This document shows, one piece after another, positions 1-9,732 of a stretch of 34,541 bases of DNA. This DNA is from a virus. The position numbers were made by a program, and so were the translations under genes. The notes below the pieces were generated by a model. That model was not told the DNA's origin. It made no database searches and worked only from the letters and a program-made list of their open reading frames with translations. Numbering within the stretch: the stretch's first letter is position 1; the number at the start of each line of letters is the position of its first letter. The stretch spans positions 1 to 34,541 of the IMG/VR virus record IMGVR_UViG_3300022752_000213; one strand, written 5' to 3'.

Positions 1-1973
1 GATTCTGGCACTTCTGCTGCAGTAATATATCCTGCAGGATTAGATGCGTCATATTTTAAGTTTAAAGCAGTTTGAGTAGCTGTGCTTATGGGTTTATTTA
101 GATCGCTAGTATTATCTACATTACCAAGTCCAATATCTGTTTTATCTAATACAACATGTCCGGTTTTAGTGTTAACAGACAATACTGGAGGTATTGCTCC
201 GGGAGATATTTCTATATAAGTAGATCCCGACCAACGATATATTTTATTAGTATCTAGCGCAACGTATATTTTACCAGTTTCTCCAGTAGTTGGAAATGTT
301 GCTAAATTTGCGTATTCTACAACATCATCTACATAAGATGGTAAATATATTGCATCTATTTTTGAATCTGAATTAAGTGGAACTGTTCTAATTCTCAGTT
401 CCATTTCTTGTTTACGAGTTGGGGAAAATACTCCCAAGCTCTCTACCATCCAACGTACTTCCCCTGCCGGTTCTGATGAATTAGAATTTAAAGCAGCAGT
501 TAGAATAAGTTCTGATGGATTTTTATCACCAATAGATTGAATTGGAACTAAATCAAGAGCAACGTGTTGAAGTTCAGGATGTACTGGAGGGTTAGTGCCA
601 ATGTAAAATAAGTATTTAGTACCTGCTAGTAGCGGAGATAATGCAGCTGTAGAAAGTTCGTAAACCCACCTAGAGTGAGCAAACCCAGGTATAACATCTC
701 CAGAGCCTGTAGGTAGTGAGTATAAAGCCATTATAGGCTTAGAATCTTTATTATCTAAAGTCATTACAGCGTAAGCATTAAAATTTGCTTGAGTAATTGC
801 ACCTTGATAACTAGTACTAAGAGGATTACCATCAAAAAAATACCAATTGATTTTTTGACCTGTGGCATTTTGAAAGTACCATCCATCTCTTATTAGAGTA
901 GAAGTATCTCTTATGCCCGGCATTCCATCCGCATATATTGAAGCATTATTTTCAAATACGTGGAACTTTAATACTTCTGAAATACCTTCAAGTGGAGAAA
1001 TAGCTGAATTTAGTTGGGACAGATTAATAGCGTCATTAGAATTTGTACCATCTGCTACATTTTTAATTTGTGCGAGATTTGCATTTATATGACTTCCGGA
1101 CAATGATACATAACCTCTCGTACCACTTCCTTCTTTATTACCAGTTTGAATTACAATGTTACCAGAATTTGCGTCTGTAGCACTACCTTTAGTAAATGCA
1201 TTACTTGTGCTTATGTTAACATTACCAGATGAAACAGAAGAGTTATCTGCTGTTATTCCTTGGAAAGCATTTGCACCAGAAGTAAGATTTAAATCTCCCC
1301 CATTATAATTTCCATCAGCATCGGCATAAACCATAGTTGAAATAAGGTATGTTGTTCCACCGCTATTATTCGGTCTACTAAAAGCTTGGATAGCTGCGAC
1401 ACCGCTAGAAGAAACACCATTAAAATTTATCTGTGGATTATCAGGAGCACCAAATCCGGTAGTACTAATATTAACATTAGATTCTCCAGCTTGATTTCTA
1501 ACAATAAGTGCGCCATAGTAATCTACATTTGCTGTAATATTCTTACTATTTAGTTCAATATTACCTTTATTTCCAGAAGTAACTTCTCCTACAGATAATA
1601 TAATATCTCCAGAATCTCCAGCTACAGTAGAATCTCCAGATGAAATTCTTACAGTAGCGGTGCTATCTTCTTTATCTATCGTCGTTATATCAAAATTAGA
1701 AGTTGCTAAAGAATTTAATCCCACTCCATCTGGAATAGAAGTTTGAATTAGGTTGTCTAAATTTCTATTTGCTTTATCTTCGGAAGATGACATTTCTTCA
1801 TACGCAGAACCTGTCCAAACGTATATTTTTTTAGTATCAGATGCTAAATAAATTGTACCTTCTTCTCCCACTGGAGGAAACGCTGCTAGATTTGCATATT
1901 CTTCAAACCCAGCTCCTCCTCCGCTTCCAGATGTTATAGATATATATCCTAACCTAATAGCGGTATGTGCCAT
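1..1973 (-). CDS. Tail fibre protein, N-terminal part (runs off left edge)
   Basis: An uninterrupted minus-strand reading frame runs from an ATG at 1973 to the window edge, giving at least 657 residues without a stop. The protein is rich in Ser, Thr, Asn and Gly. It carries two copies of a module with the pattern EYANLA-FP--GE-G-IY-A-DT-KIY-W-GS-Y, at about residues 25-61 and 552-588. The second copy is followed by a segment like the TG-V-L-K-DIGLGNVDNTSD and N-AGYIT repeats widely found in phage tail fibres. The start lies 2 bp after the stop of the 118-aa gene, so it is co-transcribed with the tail cluster. It probably forms a host-recognition fibre; the receptor-binding C-terminus is outside the window. 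Confidence 0.9.
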   Translation of the reverse strand, partial: MAHTAIRLGYISITSGSGGGAGFEEYANLAAFPPVGEEGTIYLASDTKKIYVWTGSAYEEMSSSEDKANRNLDNLIQTSIPDGVGLNSLATSNFDITTIDKEDSTATVRISSGDSTVAGDSGDIILSVGEVTSGNKGNIELNSKNITANVDYYGALIVRNQAGESNVNISTTGFGAPDNPQINFNGVSSSGVAAIQAFSRPNNSGGTTYLISTMVYADADGNYNGGDLNLTSGANAFQGITADNSSVSSGNVNISTSNAFTKGSATDANSGNIVIQTGNKEGSGTRGYVSLSGSHINANLAQIKNVADGTNSNDAINLSQLNSAISPLEGISEVLKFHVFENNASIYADGMPGIRDTSTLIRDGWYFQNATGQKINWYFFDGNPLSTSYQGAITQANFNAYAVMTLDNKDSKPIMALYSLPTGSGDVIPGFAHSRWVYELSTAALSPLLAGTKYLFYIGTNPPVHPELQHVALDLVPIQSIGDKNPSELILTAALNSNSSEPAGEVRWMVESLGVFSPTRKQEMELRIRTVPLNSDSKIDAIYLPSYVDDVVEYANLATFPTTGETGKIYVALDTNKIYRWSGSTYIEISPGAIPPVLSVNTKTGHVVLDKTDIGLGNVDNTSDLNKPISTATQTALNLKYDASNPAGYITAAEVPE

Positions 1974-1975
1974 GA

Positions 1976-2332
1976 TTAATGCCTTTGTTTTCCAGCGTAA
2001 AATATTCTAGTAATATCAAGAGAACCTGAAGCTACAGCAATTTTAACTCTTGCGTATAAAGCTCCAGAACCAGCTATATCCCAAATGTGAGATCCTGAGC
2101 TGTCAGAAACAGCTTGCACAGACTCTGCCAAGTCTGCAAAATTTATATTGTCGGAGGAAATTTGTAAGATAAAACTCATGCTTGGAGAAACTCCATTAGC
2201 ATAATTAACTTGTATTGAAAATTCATCTTCTCTGTCATCTAATGAAAAAGAAGGAGAAAACCATTCTAGATTAACAGTTTCTGTTCCATCTAATATTTCT
2301 TTCAGACGTATTGCATCAAGTACACAACTCAT
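1976..2332 (-). CDS. Small tail-cluster protein, 118 aa, unknown function
   Basis: This is a 118-residue protein with no signal peptide or membrane segment. The middle part (LQISSDNINFADL ... GSHIWDI) and the end (LYARVKIAVASG) are predicted beta-rich and resemble the small sandwich proteins often encoded between fibre genes in phages. It overlaps the upstream 98-aa gene by 4 bp and is followed 2 bp later by the partial fibre gene, so it sits in the tail operon. A role as a fibre or tip accessory is inferred from context only. Confidence 0.75.
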   Translation of the reverse strand: MSCVLDAIRLKEILDGTETVNLEWFSPSFSLDDREDEFSIQVNYANGVSPSMSFILQISSDNINFADLAESVQAVSDSSGSHIWDIAGSGALYARVKIAVASGSLDITRIFYAGKQRH

Positions 2333-2625
2333 TTTTCTTCCTCTTTATTATCTTTTGTTAATTTTCTTCCAAAATATAATCCCGCACAAGCGTAGAAAAA
2401 TTGTAAAGCATTTTCTATATCTACTCCATCAACAAGCTTTGCAACTTTATTTAAAAGCCCAAAAATTACCAGTCCAGAAGAAACAACCAAAAGTGTAAAA
2501 GATGCAGAAGGTTTTTGACTAATTGGGTCACGTATAACTGGTACAGGAATTCCTTTATTAGTACACCAATCTACTAGTTTTTTTTGCAAGTCTTTTATTT
2601 TTTTCAACGCTTTCCTTTTTTCCAT
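2329..2625 (-). CDS. Small membrane protein, holin-like candidate
   Basis: The protein has 98 residues: a basic, helical N-terminus (about 1-25), a hydrophobic segment at about 43-60 (TLLVVSSGLVIFGLL) and a second one at about 74-87 ending in GLYFGRK, then a charged tail. Two short transmembrane helices and a charged C-terminus suit a class II holin, but similar proteins of unknown role also occur in phage tail clusters, and no endolysin is nearby. It overlaps the 163-aa gene upstream by 22 bp and the 118-aa gene downstream by 4 bp. The membrane location is well supported; the holin label is tentative. Confidence 0.75.
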   Translation of the reverse strand: MEKRKALKKIKDLQKKLVDWCTNKGIPVPVIRDPISQKPSASFTLLVVSSGLVIFGLLNKVAKLVDGVDIENALQFFYACAGLYFGRKLTKDNKEEEK

Positions 2626-3095
2626 TCTTCAAAACTGTAAACTTTTGCATATACTATAGTAGAATCATTATAAAGCACTGGTAGAGTTCTTAAGTAATTT
2701 CTGTAACTTCTAAACTCTTTCCTATCTTCTACAGTTAACTCACAATCTGAAAGCTGAGTCCAATCCGTAAGTTGTAACATTTTATTTCTTTTTTCTCTAA
2801 AAATGTTCCAACAACCGCTTATACTTTTTCCAGAAGCTTCTTCTACTTTTATTTCTAAACCTTCAGAAAGCTTATAAAACCTTACAATTTCACCATTTAC
2901 TAACTCAGTTTTTTCATCAACTATAAATCGCTTTTGATCTGGTAAAATCTTTTTTTCTTCAACCCACTTAGCAATTCCATTCCATTGACCAAAAGCTAAA
3001 TGATAATCTCTATATAAAACAGCAAGTTCTGCGGATTCAAATTCCTTTATCTCTTCTTCGTTAGTTGTACAATTTCTTACAACTAACTTATACAT
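2604..3095 (-). CDS. Tail assembly chaperone-like protein (Phage_tail_APC type C-terminus)
   Basis: The 163-residue protein ends in the pattern R-KML-LTDWTQL-D-EL---+-EFR-YR-YLR-LP at about residues 103-139. This is the hallmark of the Phage_tail_APC / tail fibre assembly family, whose members help fold or attach fibres. The N-terminal 100 residues are variable, as is usual for the family. It lies just downstream of another protein with a related end (136 aa), sharing one base with it, and both sit between the fibre genes. Confidence is high for the family and moderate for the exact role. Confidence 0.82.
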   Translation of the reverse strand: MYKLVVRNCTTNEEEIKEFESAELAVLYRDYHLAFGQWNGIAKWVEEKKILPDQKRFIVDEKTELVNGEIVRFYKLSEGLEIKVEEASGKSISGCWNIFREKRNKMLQLTDWTQLSDCELTVEDRKEFRSYRNYLRTLPVLYNDSTIVYAKVYSFEEWKKGKR

Positions 3096-3505
3096 TATTT
3101 TACAATCCTATCTCTAGCCGCTTGACGCTCAGCTTTAAATTCTGGAGAAAGTTCTTCTCCCTTTTCCATAGCACGAATTACCATCCAGTCTGTTGCATCA
3201 AGAAAAGCTTGTGCCTCGGCATTGATTTTCTCTTGCTCAAGCTTAGCCGAAATGTCAAGAATTTCCACTTCGTAATCACCAGCAAGCTCAATTTCCTGCA
3301 TTTCTAACACAGCTTCTTGAATTACTGAGCCGTCTTCAGCTAAAACTGCTGGCTGTAGTTCGATTTGTTGTTGAACAATTTGCTTAGGTTGACCAAAACT
3401 TTTCATTCCTTCGTGATGAGCAAGCCAAGCTTGAGCCTCTTCCATTGATGGGAAAGAGGCTTGGTTAGTAATTTGTGAATTTTTATTTATAGAAATTCTA
3501 ATCAT
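3095..3505 (-). CDS. Tail assembly-type protein, 136 aa
   Basis: The C-terminal third contains FLDATDWMVIRAMEKG followed by ERQAARDRI, a pattern common at the end of small phage proteins encoded next to tail fibres. The TDW core matches the one in the neighbouring 163-aa chaperone-like protein. The first 60 residues look like a small mixed alpha/beta fold with a SMEEAQAWL helix. The stop codon shares its last base with the start of the next gene, so translation is probably coupled. Likely a fibre-assembly helper or a tail accessory. Confidence 0.78.
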   Translation of the reverse strand: MIRISINKNSQITNQASFPSMEEAQAWLAHHEGMKSFGQPKQIVQQQIELQPAVLAEDGSVIQEAVLEMQEIELAGDYEVEILDISAKLEQEKINAEAQAFLDATDWMVIRAMEKGEELSPEFKAERQAARDRIVK

Positions 3506-3508
3506 ATA

Positions 3509-4234
3509 TTAGTCCTTATATTTAAATGTATAACCTTTATGTTCTTTTTGTTTGCCAGATAAACAACGATGAATTGCTGCTGAGTGTAGCCCAAAATCTC
3601 TAGCGAATTGATTAAGTATTTCAAATTCTCCTACTTCTTTATTATCTTTGTAAGCAATAAATGTTTTTCCACCTTGCACTTTAGAAGATAATATCTTATA
3701 CTCTTGAGTTTGTCTAGCTTTGATAGAAAGTTCATTTCTACGCTTATTAGCCTCTGGATTATTAGCAATAAATTCTTTTTGTTTAATAGACATGTGCTGA
3801 CGATTAGATTTATTTAAAAAGTATTGCTTTCTAGCCGCACTTAATTTAGCTTTAGATTCAGGTTTAGAAGCTTCTTCTCTAATTCTTTTAATATTGAATT
3901 GAAGCCATTCTTTGTTTTGTCTTAAATTTAAAGAAGCTTGTCTACACTTTTCTTTAGTTTCTTCGGTATGCTTCAGTCCAGAAACTCCCTCTCCTCCTAA
4001 AGTAATATTAGCCTTTGGGTTATATCTAGCAATCAAATCAATTTCTAAAGCAAAAGCATCTATTTCATTTTGAAAATAATTAGCAATTATTATTTTATAG
4101 TCAGTCTTTTTAACTATTCGATTCCAGATAATATTTCTACAATCTTTAGCTTTTGCACGTTTTTCAGTGCCTTTGCCAATGTAGAAACATTCGCCAGTAT
4201 CGAGTCTGTAATGTAAATATACTAACCATTTCAT
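3509..4234 (-). CDS. GIY-YIG homing endonuclease with NUMOD domains
   Basis: This is a 241-residue freestanding homing endonuclease. The GIY-YIG nuclease domain fills about residues 1-85: LVYLH near residue 4, FYIGKG at 17-22, a conserved Glu in the ALEIDLI helix near 64 and the NITLGGEG stretch near 76-83. A NUMOD3-type motif follows at about 84-101 (GVSGLKHTEETKEK), and the C-terminus (about 195-241) resembles a NUMOD1 DNA-binding module with IAYKDNKEVGEF and HRCLSGKQKEHKGYTFKY. Such enzymes cut intronless alleles and spread their own gene. It starts inside the stop codon of the giant fibre gene (TAATG), so it is inserted without breaking the operon. Confidence 0.92.
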   Translation of the reverse strand: MKWLVYLHYRLDTGECFYIGKGTEKRAKAKDCRNIIWNRIVKKTDYKIIIANYFQNEIDAFALEIDLIARYNPKANITLGGEGVSGLKHTEETKEKCRQASLNLRQNKEWLQFNIKRIREEASKPESKAKLSAARKQYFLNKSNRQHMSIKQKEFIANNPEANKRRNELSIKARQTQEYKILSSKVQGGKTFIAYKDNKEVGEFEILNQFARDFGLHSAAIHRCLSGKQKEHKGYTFKYKD

Positions 4235-7200
4235 TATACGCTCGTTTTTACAATTGAAAAATAGTTTTGATTTGCTACTGTATTAAGAGGAGTTGCTCCA
4301 GCAGTTCTACCATTACTCAATGCTAAATATATAGTATCACCTTTTGCTAGAAATACTGTATCACTAAATACAACATCTACTGCGATAGTAGCGGCTGCTT
4401 GTATATTTTGTATAGAAAGTGCAATCTCTACTCCGTTTTTAAATAATGAAATACCTACTCCATTATTTACAGCATAAGAGTTAGTTTGATATCTTGAAGC
4501 ACCTTGAACTTGATAATAACCGGTTTCAGGTGCAGTAAATACTCCAGTGCTTGTATTTAATGCTCCATAAGTGTCAAATGTTTTTATAGAATCATAAGTT
4601 AAAGTTGTATATCCAGTATTAGCTACTGACAATCCGCTTGAATTAACACCACGAGCTGCTATTCTATTAAGTCCAAACCCTGTGATAACTGGATTCTTGC
4701 TTGCGTTGATTACGAGGTAGCCTGAAGATTGTTCAGAAGCATCTGAAAATCTATATAAAGCTAAACTAGCACTAGATGAAATTGACCAACCTGAATCAAC
4801 ATAAAGAATTCCTGTAATTTCAGAATAGTTTATTTGAGCTATTCCATAAGAAGCAGTTGCTCCAGAAAAAGCATAGTCTATCGATCCTGCTATGGATTTT
4901 CCTGTATTTTTATACAAGTCTAAGCTCTTGCCTTTCAATCCCTTACCAATTTGTATAGCAATTGCCGCTGGTTGAGCCGCAGAGCTAGTTGCATTGAAAG
5001 CTCTTGTAAAGATTTGAATACCATTAGCATTTGCATCTCCAGAACCAGAAGCAAACTGCGTTGGAGCTGTGTTTACCGTCTGCGTTCTTGTATTTGTGTT
5101 AGCAGCATAAGTAAAGGTAATGAAAGTTCCAACTGGAGCATTTTGCAATGTGCTAAGCGTGTAACTTGCAGAACCAGCATAGGTTAGAGAAGCTGTGTCT
5201 GTGCTGAATGTTTCTGGAGCTGTAAGGATTTGGTCGGAGAGTGCTGTTGCTAGAACTGAGATTTTTTGTTGGTCTGTATTATTCCCAGAATTGTTATAAA
5301 AGCTAAATTGTATTCCCGCTTCTACAATTCCCGACCAACTAGCACTTGCCCAATAAGCTGAAATATTTTGAGCATAACTTTGTGCAACTAATATATTATT
5401 TACAAAGATAGCAGCAGATGGAGAACTTGCGGCAGCAGATCTTACACTAAAGTTTAAAGATAAGTTACATCGTTTTAGTGTAGTATAAACACCAGTGCTT
5501 GAGTTGTAGGAATATAAAGACGAAGATCCGGATAAAGATGTCAAAGATCCGCTAATATTAACATTTCCAAAAGTTGTAGTGCTATTTAGATAACTACTCT
5601 GACTAATCGGCTGTGGCACATTAACAAACGGAGTTACATCCACTCCAGTTACGTTAGGCTTGCCGACTTTTGTGATGTTAAGGTAGTGAGCTTCTGTTGA
5701 ATTTTGAAGTGTTTTAGAATCTTGCGATCTTATCGATAAAACCTGCCCTTTAGAAAACTGATCTATAATAGCAAATGGATGAAATTGAGTGCTACTTTCT
5801 CCAAACTTAGAAATAACCCTATACGCAGAGCCGTTGACATATAAACGTATTCTATTCCCTGCATTAGCCGCTGTTGTTAATATATTACCTTCTATGCTAT
5901 AAAGTCCATCTTCAGGTACAGTAAATTGCGAACCATTCCAAGAACCTCCCGTAGTATCACTGACAGTCTGGAACGGAATATTAGTTACTCCACCAGTAAT
6001 TGCTTGACCAGAGTTACCGACAGCTTTTACAACCAAGTCACTCTCGCTATACTGCGGCAATACATTGGAAACAGACACAGAAATGTCTTGCTCTTGGAAG
6101 CTGAGGTTTAGGGAGTTCGCAGTACTAGCAGAAGGTACTACGTTACTTGAAATTCTAATAACGTCACCAACAGCAAAATCTCCAGAAACAGCAGCTTGTG
6201 CAACATATCCAGAAGAAGAAACGTGGTTTGCCGCTAAAGTTTCTGAAGCAACAGAAGGAGTTGATGTTCGTACTGATTGATTTTTTGATATAAAAATAAT
6301 TCCAGCTGCACTTAAAGATACAGAAGTGCTTACATCAAGCTTACCAGCCTTCTTCATTGTAATACGAGTTCCAAGAGCAGCATCGCTTTCCACCGTAAAA
6401 GCATCGCCACGAAACTTAGCAATGCTATCGAAGCGCACAATTGCTGTATCAGTGCTACCACGAGAGCTTGCACCTTCCATGCGTAATTCCGATGTAGGAA
6501 TTACAATTTTAGAGTTAGGGTTGACAGACACTTGTTTGAGAGAGCCTTGCTTTACAATTGTAAAACTTGTTGCATTACTTCCAGTAGAAGCTAGTCCACT
6601 TGTATGAGGACGAATAATATCCCCTACTTCTAATATACCTTGCCAAGATACACTTTCGTGATCAAGCCCACTTGTACCAGTAGCACTAGATCTTGCTAAC
6701 ATTATATTAGCATCTGTTATAGAAGTTATAGAAGTACTTAAAGAAGGTGCATTTTTAGTTATGCCAAAATAAAATCCACCAGCGTTACCATTACTTTCAT
6801 TATATGAAATTAAATATGTTCCTTTTTCTTGAATTGTAAAAGATGCCCCATTTATTGCCGAATCTTGATAAATAACGTCATCTCCAACATTATTTAAAAG
6901 TGTACTAAATCTACGAATAACGGTAGCTGTTGATCCAAAACCATTTGCCACTGAAGTGCGAACCATGCTATCAGCTTCCTGCACAAGCCCACTCTGAGTC
7001 AATGGAATGGTTTTTGTTGTTGTAGCTGAAAGACCTGAGCATGGAACGGATGCGAAGAATGATAAAACATTACCAGAACTACATATAGTTCCATTTGCTT
7101 TTGTTAATCCAGCAGTAGTACTTGTTTGTTGACCAAAAGTAATATATGAAACGCTAGGTTCTATTAAAACTTCTGTGGAAAAATATGAAGAACTTGACAC

Positions 7201-9030
7201 ATTAAATACTGCATGACCAGCAATTTGCAAACTTGCAATTAAACTTGTGCCAGCACTCGTTAATCCAGATGGAAGTCCAACACGAGCCTCAACACCAGTC
7301 GTAGTTCCCGCAGTAAATTTTCCCCGAATCTCTACGCTCTCTCCAACTTGTCTATACTCAAACTCTACGTTTGTTGGAGTGCCAAAACCTTGAAATGTTG
7401 GCGTATATCCCTGCCAAGCTGTAACAACTGGAACTTCAACAGCAGTTTCTAAAAGAGCTGTTTCAGCAAGTTCGCAAATAATGTCATCTATTCTTGTGGT
7501 AGGCGATCCCGACTCAGGGAGAGCCGTTATTGTATAAGATAAGCTTGCACAAGTTTCTGGAATTGTAAAGCTAACAGAAGTTCTTTTGCCATTAACATCG
7601 TTTGAGAGTTGTAATTGCTCAGAAGCTACAAGGTTAGCAGAGTTTGTTTCGTCTTTAATGTTGATTACTACGTTACCTTGAGAAGCAGATGACTTAGAAT
7701 CAAGTCTAAGCATCATAGTTTGACCACGAAACTTGCGGTCAACTGGAATGATTTCTTTAAAAAATTGATCGTTTGCTGGGGATGTTCCTGCTTGGTGCGT
7801 TAAAAGAGCTGAGATTTCTCCATGTAAAGGACTAGAGGTAGATAAAGAAAGTCCTGTTTGGGTAAAATCTGTTAAAGCAGCTTCTTCAAAAGTTTGAGAG
7901 AATAGAATATCTACTCCACCAATACCCGCTCCGCCTCCGACAGATTCAAGCAATCCGTCAACAATTTGGAACATTTCTTTTGTATCAGTAGCAAAACATA
8001 ATTGACCATTAGCTGCAGTTAAAGCATATGTTGTAAGATTTGCTTTTGTATTTTGCTTAACATCCAATCTAGCTGGAGTAGTTACAAAACCATTGGTTAA
8101 TGTGCCGCCAGATTCATCAACTTTTGCGTCTAATTGATTTTGAATAGAAGATGTAGCATCTACATAACCTAAAGTTGTAGAAGTTACACTAGAATGTGTT
8201 GGAATTCCATTAGCATCTGAAATTAAAACTCTAGCTGCAGTTATGGCAGTTGCATCAGTTTGAATTCCTGTAGCATCATTCACTACAACTCTATTAGCTG
8301 TGCCAGAAGCAAGCTTTGAGCGAGCAATGTTTGCACCAACTTTAATATCAGCATTTTCAATGTTGGAAATTGTATTTAAGTCAGCGTCAATAGTTTTATT
8401 TGTAAGAGCTTGAGAATCTGATGTACCAACTACAGAACCGGCTACTCCGTGAACTCCAGAAGAAGCTCCTGTATGAGTTTCGTGAGAAGTTTCTATAGCC
8501 TGCAAAGCTTCTTTAATATCTGAATTATCTGGAATTGTAACTCCAGTAAAAGTTCCAAGGTCAATAGAATCTAAAGCTACTCCAGAAAGAGTTACAAGAT
8601 TGTCTACATTGCCATCAACTTCATCAATTGCATTTTGAACATTTGTAGCAGTTAAACCAGAAGTTGCATTACTATAAGAAATTTCAGAAGCTTCATTTTG
8701 AGATGCGGCTACATTATCGACATATGTTTTAATTGCTGAAGCAGAAGCTAATTTAGTAGCACTAGCAGATACTGCTAAATCTGTTTCTATTGCTGTACCA
8801 CTAACTCCAGTGTCTATAACTGGCGAGATAAGCGTTTTATTAGTAAGTGTTTGAGTCTGCGAGCTTGTTACAATTTCACGACTAGCTGAAGGATTAGCTC
8901 CATCTTTTAGTGTTACTTGTATCTTACCAGTAGATGAATCAACTTTAATTTCGCCTTCAATGCCATCTAAAGATAGGGTATCTGGGGCAAGAATAATACC
9001 TTTGATAAAGCGTTCTTTTTTAAGTGACAT
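4234..9030 (-). CDS. Very long tail fibre / receptor-binding protein, 1598 aa
   Basis: The N-terminus (about 50-330) holds the TNKTL, SKLASG and ISDANGIPTHSS-type repeats typical of trimeric phage fibres. From about residue 540 a WQGYTPTFQGFG ... VGLPSGL module appears, like those of adhesin tips. After that come several repeats of a C1q/TNF-like jelly-roll pattern (a start such as TVPEDGLYSIEGN or TAPETGYYQVQG, then LYVNG or LFKNG, then a DVVFSDTVFLAKGDTIYL-type ending). The last of these ends the protein. The composition is Ser/Thr/Ala/Asn rich with few charges. It is the largest gene here and probably the main adhesin. It lies 10 bp after the 164-aa gene. Confidence 0.9.
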   Translation of the reverse strand: MSLKKERFIKGIILAPDTLSLDGIEGEIKVDSSTGKIQVTLKDGANPSASREIVTSSQTQTLTNKTLISPVIDTGVSGTAIETDLAVSASATKLASASAIKTYVDNVAASQNEASEISYSNATSGLTATNVQNAIDEVDGNVDNLVTLSGVALDSIDLGTFTGVTIPDNSDIKEALQAIETSHETHTGASSGVHGVAGSVVGTSDSQALTNKTIDADLNTISNIENADIKVGANIARSKLASGTANRVVVNDATGIQTDATAITAARVLISDANGIPTHSSVTSTTLGYVDATSSIQNQLDAKVDESGGTLTNGFVTTPARLDVKQNTKANLTTYALTAANGQLCFATDTKEMFQIVDGLLESVGGGAGIGGVDILFSQTFEEAALTDFTQTGLSLSTSSPLHGEISALLTHQAGTSPANDQFFKEIIPVDRKFRGQTMMLRLDSKSSASQGNVVINIKDETNSANLVASEQLQLSNDVNGKRTSVSFTIPETCASLSYTITALPESGSPTTRIDDIICELAETALLETAVEVPVVTAWQGYTPTFQGFGTPTNVEFEYRQVGESVEIRGKFTAGTTTGVEARVGLPSGLTSAGTSLIASLQIAGHAVFNVSSSSYFSTEVLIEPSVSYITFGQQTSTTAGLTKANGTICSSGNVLSFFASVPCSGLSATTTKTIPLTQSGLVQEADSMVRTSVANGFGSTATVIRRFSTLLNNVGDDVIYQDSAINGASFTIQEKGTYLISYNESNGNAGGFYFGITKNAPSLSTSITSITDANIMLARSSATGTSGLDHESVSWQGILEVGDIIRPHTSGLASTGSNATSFTIVKQGSLKQVSVNPNSKIVIPTSELRMEGASSRGSTDTAIVRFDSIAKFRGDAFTVESDAALGTRITMKKAGKLDVSTSVSLSAAGIIFISKNQSVRTSTPSVASETLAANHVSSSGYVAQAAVSGDFAVGDVIRISSNVVPSASTANSLNLSFQEQDISVSVSNVLPQYSESDLVVKAVGNSGQAITGGVTNIPFQTVSDTTGGSWNGSQFTVPEDGLYSIEGNILTTAANAGNRIRLYVNGSAYRVISKFGESSTQFHPFAIIDQFSKGQVLSIRSQDSKTLQNSTEAHYLNITKVGKPNVTGVDVTPFVNVPQPISQSSYLNSTTTFGNVNISGSLTSLSGSSSLYSYNSSTGVYTTLKRCNLSLNFSVRSAAASSPSAAIFVNNILVAQSYAQNISAYWASASWSGIVEAGIQFSFYNNSGNNTDQQKISVLATALSDQILTAPETFSTDTASLTYAGSASYTLSTLQNAPVGTFITFTYAANTNTRTQTVNTAPTQFASGSGDANANGIQIFTRAFNATSSAAQPAAIAIQIGKGLKGKSLDLYKNTGKSIAGSIDYAFSGATASYGIAQINYSEITGILYVDSGWSISSSASLALYRFSDASEQSSGYLVINASKNPVITGFGLNRIAARGVNSSGLSVANTGYTTLTYDSIKTFDTYGALNTSTGVFTAPETGYYQVQGASRYQTNSYAVNNGVGISLFKNGVEIALSIQNIQAAATIAVDVVFSDTVFLAKGDTIYLALSNGRTAGATPLNTVANQNYFSIVKTSV

Positions 9031-9040
9031 TTATTGACTC

Positions 9041-9535
9041 CTAATCATTAATTACTTTTGCTTCGTAAACTATTGACAACTTTTTATTTGTTGCACCAAC
9101 TGGAAAATCTTCAGTTGTTTGATAACGCATTTGACCAGAAGAAAGGATAGTTATTAATACTCCAGCTTCTCCTGTTGTACGAATGGATATTCCCCAATCT
9201 GTACCATCGAAATAACCTTCAATAAAGCCAACTTCCATTTTAATGTTGTTAGTTATGCCTATAGTCCATTCTCTTCTAAAAAGATACTTTGCTTCAATTG
9301 CAATAACTTCCGCTGTTGGAAAGCTAAAGCCTGGAATAGCAGAAGGCGTATTTATAATAATATCTGGGTTTAAAGGTATCTCTGAAGTGGTTGGAATATC
9401 GTTTGGTTTTTGGACGGTAGTAAGAGCATCTGTAACAGCTTCTGCCCAATCTGTTATTTCAGAACCATATCCGGCATTTTCCCCTTCTAATGGGAATTCA
9501 AATTCTTCACTCCCAATGGTTAATAATTTAGGCAT
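9041..9535 (-). CDS. Small tail/fibre-associated protein, 164 aa
   Basis: The N-terminus (FPLEGENAGYGSEITDWAEAVTDAL at about 14-38, quoted only as a pattern) matches a motif found near the start of many phage fibre and baseplate-associated proteins. The rest is a predicted beta domain (EGYFDGTDWGISIRTTGEAG, ILSSGQMRYQT). It is the first gene after the capsid terminator and a late-promoter-like motif, about 36 bp upstream of its start, and is preceded by an AGAGG ribosome binding site. It is likely a structural protein that accompanies the giant fibre directly downstream. Confidence 0.78.
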   Translation of the reverse strand: MPKLLTIGSEEFEFPLEGENAGYGSEITDWAEAVTDALTTVQKPNDIPTTSEIPLNPDIIINTPSAIPGFSFPTAEVIAIEAKYLFRREWTIGITNNIKMEVGFIEGYFDGTDWGISIRTTGEAGVLITILSSGQMRYQTTEDFPVGATNKKLSIVYEAKVIND

Positions 9536-9571
9536 CAGTTTCCTCTTTATCTTAAAGACTTTCCTGATATA

Positions 9572-9583
9572 TAAGGGTGTTTT
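9572..9583 (-). promoter_or_regulatory. Late-promoter-like motif, copy 1
   Basis: On the minus strand this reads AAAACACCCTTATATATC. It sits about 36 bp before the start of the 164-aa gene and just after the capsid terminator, where a new transcript would be needed. It shares the core CACCCTTA with five other intergenic copies. The promoter role is an inference from position and repetition. Confidence 0.55.
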
Positions 9584-9671
9584 ATGTAACTACCGGCTTT
9601 GGGAGTAACTAATTGAAATATTGGAAAAAATAGTTGTTGCTTATTTTATAAAAATAATATACTATGATGTA

Positions 9672-9726
9672 GAGGTTTCCTCCTACCTCAACCCCCCCCC
9701 TTTTGTTATAGCTTAGAAATCTAAGC
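9672..9726. other. Hairpins and poly-C tract between capsid terminator and next promoter
   Basis: This short non-coding stretch has a GAGGT/ACCTC inverted repeat (9672-9689), a run of nine C (9692-9700) and a perfect GCTTAG-AAAT-CTAAGC hairpin (9711-9726) touching the A-tract of the capsid terminator. In the capsid direction the second hairpin lies just past the terminator U-tract and may back it up. No gene is visible here. Confidence 0.5.
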
Positions 9727-9732
9727 AAAAAA

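Noticed and set aside
3065-3307. Plus-strand reading frame of 80 codons inside the tail assembly genes
   Set aside because: It lies opposite two well-supported minus-strand genes, is very rich in Phe and Leu as expected of an antisense shadow, and has no ribosome binding site.
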